Shown: piece after piece, positions 10,510 to 21,550 of the stretch | Layout of the letters: the number at the start of each line of letters is the position of its first letter | How positions within the stretch are numbered: position 1 is the stretch's first letter | Source: Muricea muricata | Taxonomy: Eukaryota; Cnidaria; Anthozoa; Malacalcyonacea; Plexauridae | Length of the DNA stretch: 64,000 bases | Direction of reading: 5' to 3' | Assembly: GCA_963855995.1 (NCBI GenBank) | Contig: OY979724.1 | Coordinates: 4,250,858 to 4,314,857 of the forward strand | Program-made: the position numbers and the translations under genes | The notes under the pieces: generated by a model | Seen by the model: only the letters and a program-made list of their open reading frames with translations | Databases searched by the model: none | What the model was told of the DNA's origin: nothing

Positions 10510-11178
10510 CTGACTTTGAGTGTTTATTTAAAGGAAAATGGCAACAAAATTTTTTATCGTCTCAGTTGAAAGAGACTTTAAGTCTATTACTGAATTTTTA
10601 TATCTGTTTTAATTGGTGAAATATTTGACTGGAAATCTTTAGTTGTCCGCCATCTTGGATATTTGTTGATATGCACGGTACGTCACAACTGGGATCACGC
10701 GATTTTTTTTCTTACGACACGATGGTTAATATGCTCTCATAACCGCATGTACGACAAGTGTTTCGGATTTCAGCACGGACTGAGAAGTTTTAAAACACTA
10801 TTTGATTGTTGTTGGGTATTTAGGAGGATTTTCGACATTCTTATCACTGTTGTGACGTCACCAAAACATTGTTAATGAGGTGAAAAATTAATCCAAAATG
10901 GCGGACAGTTCGTTGATTTATGTGAGAATATCTCCCGAGGTAAAACAGATAAAAAATTTTGCAATAGACTTCTATTTATAGTTTTAGAGTCTTTTTTAAA
11001 TGAAACAATAAATTTTTTTTGTTGCCATTTCCCTTTAAAGGGTTGGAATGTTAATTTGAAAGCTTCTTTGTAATGCTTTAACTTTTGTGAAAGTGCATCT
11101 AATAAAAGTCAAATTATGCACTCATTACAAATATTAACTTTCCAACCCTTAAAATAAACACTCAAAGTCAAGTAAGAA
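10510..11178. mobile_element. Diverged foldback/TIR element at the array edge
   Basis: The sequence ACTTTGAGTGTTTATTT near 10512 returns inverted at about 11150-11175 (AATAAACACTCAAAGT). Internal arms with TTTAAAGGAAAATGGCAACAAA also have an inverted, diverged partner at about 11016-11040. Array copies 1 and 2 keep only the left arm, so the array's right boundary falls inside this element. Confidence 0.6.
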
Positions 11179-11639
11179 AAAGAAGATTGAGATGGTAAAC
11201 CTAAAATAAAAATAAATGTTGAACTCATCTAACTAATTAATTAATGGAAAATTAATGCTATAGCAGCAATAGGTTTTCTGTGGTCATGCAATTGAGCAAT
11301 AAATATAATGAAATTTTGGAAGAATGTTTGCTTCTGATAAAAACCACCACAATCCCCTTTAGAATGGAAACAAATTTTGAAGCAAAGTATTTTTTCAAAT
11401 AGGCATAAAAGTGTCATTGAGAATATCTGTCATTGAAAATAAATGTTCTGAATATGATAATTGTGACAGCAAGCACAACTTCTTTTAAAAGGTCTACAAT
11501 TAATTACAATCGCTTGAACATTTTAATTAAAGACTTTTGCATGCGCATTTCATAAGTATTAGATCAAACAGAAATATATATAGACTGATTCAAATCACTA
11601 AACAAGATTGAAACTTACTCAAACACAGTTCATCATTAC

Positions 11640-11787
11640 TTGACTTTTTCTGAGATTAAAATGCTTTGAGAACATGTGATTTTCCCGCACAAATGGTCAC
11701 GAAAGTGTGTGGGTGAGAATGAAACTGCCAAACCTACAACCAGAGAGGTAAAAGGCAAGTGGTTTAACCACTTTGCCACCACGGAAA
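11640..11787 (-). mobile_element. tRNA-derived SINE (minus strand), diverged
   Basis: On the minus strand the head reads TTCCGTGGTGGCAAAGTGG, containing an RNA polymerase III A-box match (TGGCAAAGTGG, 11768-11778). An anticodon-arm-like CTTGCCTTTTACC and a degenerate B-box region follow about 40 bases later. The rest is unassigned SINE body. It is too diverged to be a working tRNA. Confidence 0.5.
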
Positions 11788-11940
11788 GGGGTGGGGTGGA
11801 ATAATTTGATCTTCGTACACCATACCCACTTCTTTTAACAGGATACATATGGTTGATTCAGTTAGAAAAAAGTACTAGGGATCTAATTCTCATTATCAGA
11901 ATCCACTAATAAAGTTAAATTACTTGGTTCTGCAGAGTCC

Positions 11941-12115
11941 ATTAGCATAGGAAATTACACGTCCGAGAAGTATTAATGAAAAATCATATGTGTGTTTGGC
12001 AAAATGTTTATATTTCAAAATACATATTATAAATATAAAATATTATTATAAATATTTTGCCAAAAGTGTGATTTTTCATTAATACTTCGAGGACAAGTGT
12101 AATTTCCTATTAATA
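11941..12115. mobile_element. AT-rich foldback element (175 bp)
   Basis: ATTAGCATAGGAAATTACAC at the left pairs with GTGTAATTTCCTATTAAT at the right, and the arms continue inward through AAGTATTAATGAAAAATCA and TTTGGCAAAAT to a central TATAAAT-rich loop. It has the structure of a palindromic MITE; no flanking duplication was recognised. Confidence 0.75.
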
Positions 12116-12345
12116 TAATTTTTTTAAAAAATGTTTCACCAATTTGTTTATGTTTTTAGTTTTTAAAAATCCCATGCCACGTGGGGCTCTTGATCCATGC
12201 TGATTAATTTTTAATTAACACACTGTGCCGATTAATGACTAATCAGCACATTTCTTAGCCAATCAGAATCGAGTAAACAAAAAAAATGATATTGTGAAAT
12301 TAAATAGATGGGGATGGAAAAGAGCTGTGCTTATTTAGTAACATA

Positions 12346-12994
12346 AGGCCACTATTTGTTGTATATTAGTTTCTCATCCCCGCCCGCATGTATTTTAAGA
12401 AAATGGGCTTTTTCACCATTATTGCCCTTATTGCTATTTTTGACCGTTATTTTAAATTTTGGGATGTCTTCAAAGTGAAATATTGAAAGAAGGACAATTA
12501 GAAACGTTCCCAAACCAATTGCTACCGTTAAAAAAACTGTCAGTTTTCCCACATTACAGTTGTACGCTTTAATATCCAAAGCCAGCTAAGTTCTATCGGA
12601 AGTCCTGGGGAGAATGCGTGTGACAGATGTAATTTCGTTGTTTGGGCCGTATGTGAAATTTGTGACGGAGGTGAAATTTGTCTGTACTGTGGTGTTTATA
12701 GAGAGGTACGTGTTATAAAACTCGCAATACACCTTGAACTTTGTTATGTTGGCGTGGGGCACATCAAAATCGCATGGAAACATTCAGAAAGTTGCAGCTC
12801 TATAAAACAAACACAACGATTCCTGTATTTTTCGAAACGCACTGTATAAAATGCTATAATGCGCACTTTCCCAAAATAGTTTTTGTGGAAAGGGGAAAGT
12901 CGGCCAATAATGGCATAATGGTAATGGCCGCCCGCCCGCATCAACTTTAGGTGAAGTCCCGGATGAGAAACTAATATACAACAAATAGTGGCCT
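12346..12994. mobile_element. TIR element (649 bp) with perfect 34-bp ends
   Basis: The 34 bases at 12346-12379 (AGGCCACTATTTGTTG and onward to CTCATCC) recur as an exact reverse complement at 12961-12994. Exact long TIRs suggest a recent or maintained unit. Inside, the minus strand has an unusually protein-like reading frame (next entry). I could not identify a target duplication. Confidence 0.75.
12352..12783 (-). pseudogene. Membrane-glycoprotein-like frame inside TIR element
   Basis: From an ATG at 12783 the frame runs 65 codons and contains four N-glycosylation sequons (NIT, NTT, NFT, NFT) before a TAG at 12586-12588. The same frame then continues for about 75 codons and holds a 25-residue hydrophobic segment (TVFLTVAIGLGTFLIVLLSI) followed by a basic, polar tail. 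Sequon-rich ectodomain, membrane span and cytoplasmic tail in one frame look like a broken type I membrane protein. I do not recognise the family. It may be a host gene fragment captured by the element, or chance in an AT-rich sequence. Confidence 0.3.
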
Positions 12995-13689
12995 AATCAT
13001 TACAGCTCAAAAATACACAATTTTAACTTTGCTGGAATTTTTATGCATAGTCCTTATAAGTTTCCTTATTAGCAAATACGAAAACTAATAGTAGATTTCG
13101 TCTAAACTGTGATTTTTAGTTGGCAATTATTAAAATTATAGAGAAGACAAAGTACACAATGTGGGAAAATACGAACTTTTTACGTTCAAATATTTCGCTT
13201 AATTTAGCCTGATCGACCAAGAAATTCATTGTATCATAGATCTAGATACTCTGCTACAACTACTGACAGAAAATATGGCATATTACCTTGAAATAAGGGC
13301 AAGAAAGCTGCAAATATCTTGAACACTTTCTGTACGCCATTCTTGAAAAAAATTTTGAATTTGGACTTTTCGGATTGTCGAGTGCCGACGAGCAAATACG
13401 ACGAACACGCGCCGCGAGCAAGTCGATAAATCCCGAGCAAATAAAAAGCCTAGGGCAGGGGGGGGGAGGTACACAATTTTACAAAGAGATCTACGCACTG
13501 TACAGCTCTTGCGAAGATTATTTAATTTAGAAAATTGACAACAGATAATGATAAGTACTAATGACTGAAGTACCTGAAAAGTTCAAGACCCTTAGCTCTG
13601 TAATAATAAAGGCACTGCTACACGCTGCAATTTTTCCTGCAAACGCAACACAATTCTACTCTTTAGGGATGTTAAGTAATATATCCAAT

Positions 13690-13824
13690 ACGAGTTGGTG
13701 TTTTAGACGTGGTTTAATTTCTAACTCCGAGTGCCATGAACAATGGTGAGGCGCAGCCGAGCCATTGTTCATGGCACTAGGGATTTGGAAGCCAAGTCAA
13801 AAACACCAACGAGGATTGGCCGAT
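13690..13824. repeat. Foldback hairpin with GC-rich core
   Basis: A perfect 16-bp stem GTGCCATGAACAATGG/CCATTGTTCATGGCAC (13731-13746, 13762-13777) closes a 15-base loop TGAGGCGCAGCCGAG. Outer arms (GTTGGTGTTTT... at 13694 against AAAACACCAAC near 13810) extend the pairing. It sits in the left arm of the long-TIR element. Confidence 0.8.
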
Positions 13825-14353
13825 ATGGTTTCTCACACATCATTAGATATTCATAGCAATGAGGCATGGAATTATTACGATTACATATGGAACTAATGAC
13901 TTCAATACAAAAGAAAATGCTAGGATAGTTACGATATGGTTAAGGTGAAAAACAAATTTACCAATTACATTTGCATGAAATTTTGCATGGATGAAGTGAA
14001 ACGAAGTGTTCACTTCGGCTTAGGTTCGTTGTGAATAGACTGCTATCATGTCGCTCGCTGTTCCTGATATATATGAGTAATCGCTGCTTCGTCTCTTTGT
14101 TGCTTTATTAAAACCGACGAAGAGAAACTAAGTTCGCAAGAGAGACCTCTGGGGCCAGGCCGGTACTGTTTTGTTAGAAGGGACGATAGATTTTGGCTTT
14201 TTAGCATACTTTTAAAAATTTATTACCTTTAATAAACGTAACCCCATTCCAATTACATACGGCGCACACCTTCGCAGTCCACACATTTAGCTAATACATT
14301 ACGTTTTGCTATTTGTCTAATGCGTTATGAGTTACTATTTTGAATTGGAAACT

Positions 14354-14482
14354 ATGTTGAGTCAATTTGACTGGAGTGAATTTGATAATCATGCACAGCG
14401 AAATATTGCTCCAGAACGGATGACGTTGTCCAGCAATACTTTCAACAATTCTAGTGTTAACATTTGTTTTAACACAAAATAA
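14354..14482 (+). CDS. Unrecognised 42-residue ORF inside long-TIR element
   Basis: A complete ATG-to-TAA frame encodes 42 residues beginning MLSQFDWSEFDNHAQ and ending VNICFNTK. The mixed, non-repetitive composition (Trp, several Asn/Ser, acidic start) is more protein-like than most short frames here. It is the only ATG frame of note between the TIRs. It could be the first exon of a decayed transposase or a passenger gene, or chance. No family was recognised. Confidence 0.25.
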   Translation: MLSQFDWSEFDNHAQRNIAPERMTLSSNTFNNSSVNICFNTK

Positions 14483-15263
14483 CTAGTTGTGTTTAAAGGG
14501 ATATTTAAAGCGTGTTTACAGTGTGTATTTGTGTTACAAATAAGTTAAATTGCGACATGCTAACACCGTCCAAAGTTTTTTATCCAGGAGATATTCTCGA
14601 AAAACAGTTAAGTGTATTTAGAACAAAATTCTAAATACAGTAAACTTTATTTAGAATTTATTTCTAAATACAGCAATTAAGTTTATTAGTTGCATAATCT
14701 TTTGTTTACCCTCAATTTCCCTCGGCTTCAAAGCCCTGCCCACTTGAATATATTAAGAGACTGACCTTGACTGGGTTTTCATGTACAGACACGTGATGTG
14801 AGTGAGGAAGCATCATTGGCCGAATTGCTATGAATATCTAATGATGTGTTAGAATTATCTTAACACTGTCGGCAAGCTGCGATTTTCCTTGTAATTTTTC
14901 TACTCTTCAGAGATGTACAAATGGCAAAAACGCTTTTTCATTGTATTTTGCTAAAGTATTTTCACTGGCTATTCTTCAAATATCAAACATTGTTCACTAA
15001 TAAACATTTCTTAAGAGTAGAATTGTGTTGCATTTGCAGGAAAAATTGCGGTAACAGTGCCTTTATTATTTTCTTTAGTTTGTGAATAAATCTTTGTTAT
15101 AAAATCATCAAAGAAAACATGTATTGAGCTCGGCTCTCGCAATTTGATAATTGATAATGCCTATGACGTATATTTTGTCCAGTTTTTCTTGATTGTGTCA
15201 AGATATTCAACATTGTTCGATACGGAAACAATCCACCGCATGAGTGTTGACAATTGCGCACAG

Positions 15264-15444
15264 CCGATCCGAACGTTGTATTTCAATAAAATTACTGGTT
15301 ACAAAGTTTGATAATTCCAATAGTTACTGGAATTGTCATTTCATGCATATAAAATGACCCTGACCCAAACCCCAACCCTAACCGTGATAATCCCAATAAT
15401 TTATTGGATACAATAATTTTATTGGTATACAACGTTCGGATCGG
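15264..15444. mobile_element. Palindromic MITE (181 bp)
   Basis: CCGATCCGAACGTTGTAT at 15264 is answered by ATACAACGTTCGGATCGG at 15427-15444, with further pairing of AATAAAATTA against TAATTTTATT. The centre holds a telomere-like CCCTGACCC..CCCTAACC run. Flanking TTGCGCA and TTGCGTA may be an imperfect target duplication. Confidence 0.75.
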
Positions 15445-16729
15445 GTGTTGCGTAACTAATTAACATACACAACATACACACGATTTGGCCACGTGCTTAG
15501 TCCATTCTCTCGTCCAATCTCGACCCAACTCTCTGTTAAATTGCGCGAAATTTGCACGGAATTAAAAAAGAACAATTTTGTATGCTGTATCAGGTTCGTA
15601 CTTTGCACTCAGAGCTTTGTACTGAAAAAAAATTATTTGATTGTTTCAAATCGGTGCTCTGTGGTAAGTACGTATAAATGACTTTAACTATTCCTACGTT
15701 GACGAGCTGTGCTCGCATGTACGTGGCATACTATGTTCATATATACAGTGTGTCCATGGCCTGCTAATATCGATATATACAAAAGCTGCTTTGTTAAGTT
15801 TGATAGAGAAACGTAATGTTTATAGCATGTCATGTATTATATAAACGAGTAACGACTGTTCCAGTCATTAGATCTTCACGAAATGTGTGCGTTTGATGCT
15901 ACATGTAAATTGTATGGATTATTTTTAAAATTCCTAGTTCAAATCTGATTTGCACTTAGCAACATGATCGGTACAAATCTCATAGAATACTTTTTGACAG
16001 TGGACTGGCTACGCACATGCCTACATTTATAATGCGTTTGCCTCATTCTTTCAAAAAACTCCTATCAAATTATAGCCATGTAGAGAAAATAACGAAGCTT
16101 AATGGCAGGGTATTCTATAATTGCTCTGCTTCTTAATTAAAACAACAATTTCCGAAGACACCAATATTTTGACATTCGCATTGTGAGACAGAACAGGCGG
16201 GCTTGTTTGGCTACAATACTGCTGACCAAGGATTTAACCTGGTCTCCCAGCTTGGAATGTAAGAATATCAAACACAACACAATATATACTGGTAATAAAA
16301 CAGGGTTTGTAGAAAACTCGAATGTCGTTAACATTTTGAAACCCTTGAAAGTCCTTAAATATATAAGAAAGTGCTTGAAAGCCCTTAAACTTGCCTTGCT
16401 TTGGTTTGTGGGCACTTTTTAACCTTTAAAATCAAATTGTGGTGGCTCATGACTTAAATAACAAACCCTGATAAAAGCTTGATTATTTTAAAAGAAGCAA
16501 CAAATCAACTTAGAAATCAATGTAGCTCATTAGGCAATGAGTATAATCAAATCATTCTGTTAGGAGGGGGGAGGGTGTACCTCAAAATGGAAATAAGCTC
16601 TCTTAACAAATTGTGAAAGACCCAGGTTTACAAGAACCAAATATCATTTGATGCCATTAACTGCTATAACAAGGGGATTTTTATACTTAAACTGTATTGT
16701 AGGTTTTTGGTTATATTAAATTTTCGACA
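15445..16729. other. Intergenic stretch upstream of SHMT
   Basis: No gene or clear repeat recognised. A splice-acceptor-like pyrimidine stretch and TTGTAG lie just before the SHMT start codon (about 16702), so a non-coding first exon of SHMT may lie somewhere in this interval. The two opposite-strand ORFs near 16137-16422 overlap each other and have no supporting features. Confidence 0.5.
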
Positions 16730-19700
16730 ATGGAACAAGCATATCTTCAAGAGCCGTTAGCCACCAATGATCCAGAGGTTTACGAAATAATAAAAAAAGA
16801 GAAGACTCGTCAAGTTCGAGGATTGGAGCTCATTGCCTCGGAGAACTTTACAAGCAAGGCCGTACTGGAAGCAATGGGCTCTTGCATGCATAATAAGTAT
16901 TCAGAGGGCGAGCCAGGAAGGCGATATTATGGAGGAAATCAGTTTATTGATGAGATGGAAATATTATGCCAGAATAGGGCATTACAGGTTTATGGGTGAG
17001 TTGACAGTGATGAAACATGGATTACATGATTACTACTTCAAATGGCTAAATTCAAGCCACGAACAGCTAAGAAAGACATTCATCAACTATAAGATCAAAC
17101 CTAAAAAACATCAATTAGGTGCTTATTGGTCCATTAGAGAGAACAGCATTGTATTACTAGAGATGTAGCATAAGTGAAGTTAATTTAGGTTAGGTGTCTA
17201 CCTGAAAGTCATCAATAAAGTTTACTATATGTTGATAAATCCAATTCTGTCAATAAGAATCACAAATCTAGTACATGCTGGTCCTAACTAGACATTCAGA
17301 GAAAATTGTTAAGAATCATAGAGCTATGTAGTTTGAAGGAAGTAATCTTGTTTAACTTGAGTTATTTTTCTAATTCAAACCATTCATTTTCATCCTTTGT
17401 TGCAGCCTTGATGCAGAAAAATGGGGCGTAAATGTTCAACCATACTCAGGCTCCCCTGCAAATTTCGAGGTCTACACAGCACTGTTGAGTCCTCATGATC
17501 GAATAATGGGATTAGACCTCCCAGACGGTGGACATCTAACCCATGGCTTTATGACGGATAAAAAAAGAATCTCAGCAACGTCCATTTATTTTGAATCCAT
17601 GCCATACAAGCTGAACCCAGAGACAGGCTACATCGACTATGATCAGCTAGCTGAAACTGCAAAGTAAGGTCTAGGATTTCTCAGCACCACCTTATTTTGC
17701 CAGGAATAGTTCAACCTTTCATTTTATCCCATTCTCCCCCCTCCCCCTATTTTGTTTGCATTTGCCAATTAGGGCTTAAAGTAGACAACTTAATGAAATA
17801 CAAGATAAAAATAACAAAATAAAATGAGCTTTTAAGACATTGCTTGTTTTAAAAGCTCATGTCGTTTACAAGATGTTACTTTTCAGAGTGTTTTTTTCTT
17901 GTATAAATATGAATGAAAAAGAATGCAAATCTAGGAACGACACAAGGACAAAAACATGATAAAAAATATTTTTACAATTAATAGTGTAGTACCTTGAGGG
18001 GTTTTTTATCCAATTTAAAAGTTTTATAATAAAAGCCAAGAAATTTCAAATTTTTACTCTCTAACCTGCGGGCCAAAAGAGTTATTTTAGCGACAACTTT
18101 TTTGTTTACTAAGGGGTATATAAATTTTTTAAACAACTTAATGACACTGTAAAAGTAAAAACGAGCCATTGTCAGCTTCAACAAGCCACAACAATTTTGA
18201 GAATGTCAAATATCCGTACAAAAATTAACCATGACATTTCGAAAAAAATATAAATAAGTTATTTACCGTTTAGGTCGGTCTGTACTGTAAAAATATTTTG
18301 TCTCGGTCTTAAAAACCAGTACGGACCTCCCTTCCGGTAAATAACATATATATATTAGTCGTCGAAATTTCCCTACCAGACAAATATTTACATGCGCAAA
18401 ATTTGATGCCACGTTGTTTGTTCAACAACACTTGTTGAATTGTCAAATGTTGATGACTTGTTGTTGTTCAATCAATTGTTGTTCGATGTTGACGAAGAAC
18501 AATAGTTGTTACAATGTTGTTGGAACAAGAGCCGACAATAGTTGATGAAACAAGATTCTTGATGGTTGTCACAACAATGCTATTCAACAGTTACGAATGT
18601 TGTTCAACATTTACGTAGTAATAGTTTTGTCCAACAACTAACAATGGTTGTTGACAGGGTGTAGCAAAACATTCGTAGCAAGTTGTTGACAACATTGATC
18701 AAGTTCTTCGTCTTTTCGCGCGTTATGGGGTATGCATGTCAATGTTTTTCACTGTGAAAACTCAAGCATCACCCTATTATACTAACTGCTGCACTGTGCT
18801 ATCATCTTTCAGACTGTTTCGTCCCAAACTCATCATCGCAGGCTACAGTGCTTATCCTCGCGACCTTGACTACAAGAGATTCCGTGAGATTTGCGATAGC
18901 GTTAATGCTATACTTCTCGTGGACATGGCTCATTTCAGCGGGCTGGTTGCGGGCGGAGTGATCAGCACTCCTTTCGAACATGCCGATATCGTCACGACGA
19001 CTACCCACAAGTCATTGCGTGGCCCGCGAGCCGGCATGATATTCTACCGCAAGGGTGTCAAAGGGCATTCAAAAAGCGGGCAACCAATCATGTATGACTA
19101 CGGTCCTCGGGTTAACAGTGCGGTATTTCCTGCTTTGCAAGGCGGTCCTCATAACCACGCGATCGCCGCCCTGTGCGTTGCCCTCAAACAGGCGCTCCGG
19201 CCTGATTTTAAGGAGTACGCACAACAGGTTATCGACAATTGCAAAGCCATGGCAAAATCTCTCGTAGCTAACGGGTACACTTTGGTATCGGGAGGTTCGG
19301 AGAACCATCTCGTCTTGTGGGACGTCCGACCGCTTGGAACGGACGGAGCGAAAATGGAAAAAATTTTGGAAGAGATTTCCATAACAGGTATGCTTCATTT
19401 AACGCGAGGTTCAAATATTACCGTTCCTTAGTGAAGTAAACTGGCGGGCAAAATGTAAATTACGTTGGTTAGTTAAAGCTTTAAACATTGAACCAACGTT
19501 TGAAATAACCTTCAAGACGTTTGAATCAACGTTGAAAAAAGATTCTAAACGCAAATTGGGATCAACGTTGCTTTCCGGAAGTTGAAACAATCGAAACGGA
19601 CGTCATAAATCAACTATCAATGGACGTTATATCGATGTCCGTTGAATCAACGTTTGTGAAACGACGTCAGAATAACGTCGAATTCACGCTGCCGACGTAT

Positions 19701-20303
19701 TAACGCAATTTGAACTAAATTTAAACGTTACAACATTCAGTGCCTCCTCGAAAGACACTCTCAGTTTTTTCTAGTTAAGCATGTGATTACATATTAATAT
19801 CTAACCAATAACGTTGTTAAACATCTCGTATCAAGATTGTAACTTTTTGAGTTTTGTAATATAATTCACAAGACAACTTTATTGACAAATAAACTATTGA
19901 TAAACTACCTACAGTTAATAAAACTAAGATATCTGATGATTAATAGCATCGCCTGTAGTTTGTAACTGTAGTTTTATCTCAGTTTTCTTCACTTCCTTTT
20001 CTAGTGAACAAAAATTCATGTCCTGGCGACAAAAGTGCCCTTCGTCCGGGTGGCCTTCGAGTGGGAACACCAGCTCTGACCTCCAGAAACTTCAAGGTAA
20101 AAGACTTTGAGAAAGTGGCTGAATACCTGCACAAGGGAATTCAACTTGGACTGGAAATTGGCAAAGCAAGTGGATCTAATTCGTTTAAAGATTTTACTGC
20201 CACGATGGCGAAAGAAGAATTCGCTTCAAAAGTAAAAGCACTAAGAGATGAAATAGAAGAATACAGTGCCAACTATCCAATGCCTGGGCATGAAATGATT
20301 TAA
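16730..20303 (+). CDS. SHMT1: Serine hydroxymethyltransferase (4 exons, 465 aa)
   Basis: The enzyme makes glycine and methylene-tetrahydrofolate from serine using pyridoxal phosphate. Exons are 16730-16995, 17406-17663, 18813-19387 and 20005-20303; all junctions are GT/AG, phases match (2, 2, 1), and the frame closes at TAA. Family landmarks in order are LIASENFTS and [13 protein letters not shown] (exon 1), [13 protein letters not shown] and [13 protein letters not shown] (exon 2), [10 protein letters not shown], the PLP-binding block [10 protein letters not shown] with the Schiff-base lysine near residue 241 and [11 protein letters not shown] (exon 3), then [12 protein letters not shown] and [10 protein letters not shown] (exon 4). 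Length is close to vertebrate cytosolic SHMT (483). The N-terminus [10 protein letters not shown] has no mitochondrial presequence, so this is probably the cytosolic form, though an upstream alternative exon could add one. The 5' leader may contain an intron. Confidence 0.97.
18402..18690. repeat. GTTGTT/CAACAA-rich degenerate repeat in SHMT intron 2
   Basis: Dense alternation of TTGTTG and CAACAA blocks over about 290 bp gives many short inverted pairs (for example GTTCAACAACACTTGTTGAA). There is no fixed period and no coding capacity. It ends about 120 bp before exon 3. Confidence 0.7.
19455..19720. repeat. CAACGTT/ACGTC-rich degenerate repeat in SHMT intron 3
   Basis: The self-complementary core CAACGTTG and close variants (ATCAACGTT, ACGTTGAAT, GACGTC) recur about a dozen times in 265 bp without strict periodicity. 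It is different in core sequence from the repeat in the preceding intron. Confidence 0.65.
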
Positions 20304-20889
20304 AAACTCTCGAATCTTTTCGAAACACTTATTATAGACTTTAGAGCGCACAATTGAAAAAAACTTTAGAAGAGTTTCTTCCACAATTTTATCGTTCATT
20401 GTCGAACACTTTGATTAAAATAATCGCTAGCCGCCATTTTGAATATATTAAGCTTTTGATGTGATTAATATTAGAGTTATTCACGTCAAAAACAGGGTTA
20501 GCTGAGCACATGCAATTACTATAGATTACCTGATTTTGGTGTTAAGTTAAATGATAATTGCACAAAATATTTCTGTGTCACGTAATGTGCAAAAACCTAG
20601 CTATACTGAGTAAAAATAGCGGACAAGTAACTGGATTTAGTGAAGCAACTATTCTCAAAGCACTGTCAAATTTAATTAGAATTTTTTTTATGTTAATACA
20701 AAAATAATTCTTGTGTTCTTTTGCAGTACTTTGAAATAGGATTTACAACACAATCAAGTCGGTATCGTTTGTTCTTTCTCGGGATGTATTTGACTAAGAA
20801 ACCTTCAACTGTTTGAAAAGCTGGGGGTGGCTTTTGAATTCTCCCAGGGGAAATCGGGGTTGATAAAAGAATAATGATTAGGAGGGTTT

Positions 20890-20939
20890 GTATATGCAAT
20901 CCCGGGGACTGTATATACAATCCCAGGGACTGTATATCG
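20890..20939. repeat. 21-bp tandem repeat, about 2.4 units
   Basis: Units beginning TGTATAT at 20890, 20911 and 20932 share the body GCAATCCCGGGGAC / ACAATCCCAGGGAC. Confidence 0.8.
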
Positions 20940-21000
20940 ACAGCTTCTTAGCATAATTGCCATTCACGGCTCATTAGCTAACCTCCTTGATTGTGTCCCA

Positions 21001-21075
21001 GAAGTCGGTTGTAAGCTAGATAAATCCCTCGGGGCCTGCGGCCCCTCAGGATTTATCTAGCTTACAACCTCCTTC
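21001..21075. repeat. Foldback hairpin with 21-bp perfect stem and GC-rich loop
   Basis: GGTTGTAAGCTAGATAAATCC at 21007-21027 pairs exactly with 21049-21069. The loop CTCGGGGCCTGCGGCCCCTCA is itself a GC hairpin, in strong contrast to the AT-rich stem and surroundings. Confidence 0.9.
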
Positions 21076-21429
21076 TTCGGTTTGTATCCCATACTTGCAG
21101 TTTGATATAAAAAAGTTTTCTCTTTAATTCCGTATAGCGTAGGTCCGTTGTTAACAATGATTGGCGGTAATTTTAGTGTATAATTTTAAAAAATACATCC
21201 AAAATTTCCTCCATTTGTGAAAGCCTTGATTCAAGGCTTCTTCTAATTTCATTTACCTAATGTACATCATGCATGCATTTTAGATTTGCTAAACATCGGT
21301 GTAAGTGGTTTGAACCTTTTCGACCAACACAACGTAACAATAGATGGGCAAGGCACTTACCACGCTACACTCTAATAAGAATACTAATAAAGGAGTCCTT
21401 CGTATAAATAAAAGAATGTTAGTATAACA

Positions 21430-21550
21430 ATAGAGTTGACGTTCGCGGGCATAAATGTATGTTTTGGCCCGACTCAGAATCGTTTTAGCCCGAGCGTAGC
21501 GAGGGGGGTTAAAATGAGCTCTAAGGAGGGCCAAGAACATCAACTCTATT
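21430..21550. repeat. Foldback hairpin with GAGCGTAGCGAG core
   Basis: Outer arms ATAGAGTTGA / TCAACTCTAT and middle arms GTTTTGGCCC / GGGCCAAGAAC enclose TTTTAGCCC-GAGCGTAGCGAG-GGGGGTTAAAA. The architecture, AT-rich outer stem with a short GC-rich centre, is the same as at 21001, 31050, 36457 and 13690. Confidence 0.75.

Larger units (their letters stand above)
1..10820. repeat. Tandem array of a ~4.5 kb unit, 2.4 copies
   Basis: The first bases of the window recur at 4502 and again at about 9032, giving periods of about 4501 and 4530 bp. Copies 1 and 2 match almost base for base over the whole unit, differing mainly in poly-G/C run length and a few substitutions or small indels. Copy 3 follows copy 1 only to about 1386 (10820 here) and then runs into unrelated sequence. 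Each unit contains a PLE reverse-transcriptase remnant, a hammerhead-like motif and two or three MITEs. I see no host gene in it. The head-to-tail layout fits the tandem habit of Penelope-like elements, but a segmental duplication that merely includes a PLE is equally possible. The left edge lies outside the window. Confidence 0.9.
13602..15070. mobile_element. Long-TIR DNA transposon derivative (~1.47 kb)
   Basis: AATAATAAAGGCACTG at the left and CAGTGCCTTTATTATT at the right begin inverted repeats. These continue through GCAATTTTTCCTGCAAA and ACACAATTCTACTCTT. A second paired block (CACATCATTAGATATTCATA at about 13835 and its complement near 14825) extends the arms to over 200 bp, with an extra hairpin inserted in the left arm. 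The centre has a short ATG frame (14354-14482). No transposase is visible, so this is a non-autonomous derivative. Confidence 0.7.

Noticed and set aside
15360-15390. Telomere-like CCCTAA repeat
   Set aside because: Only a few degenerate units inside a palindromic MITE; not evidence of a telomere.
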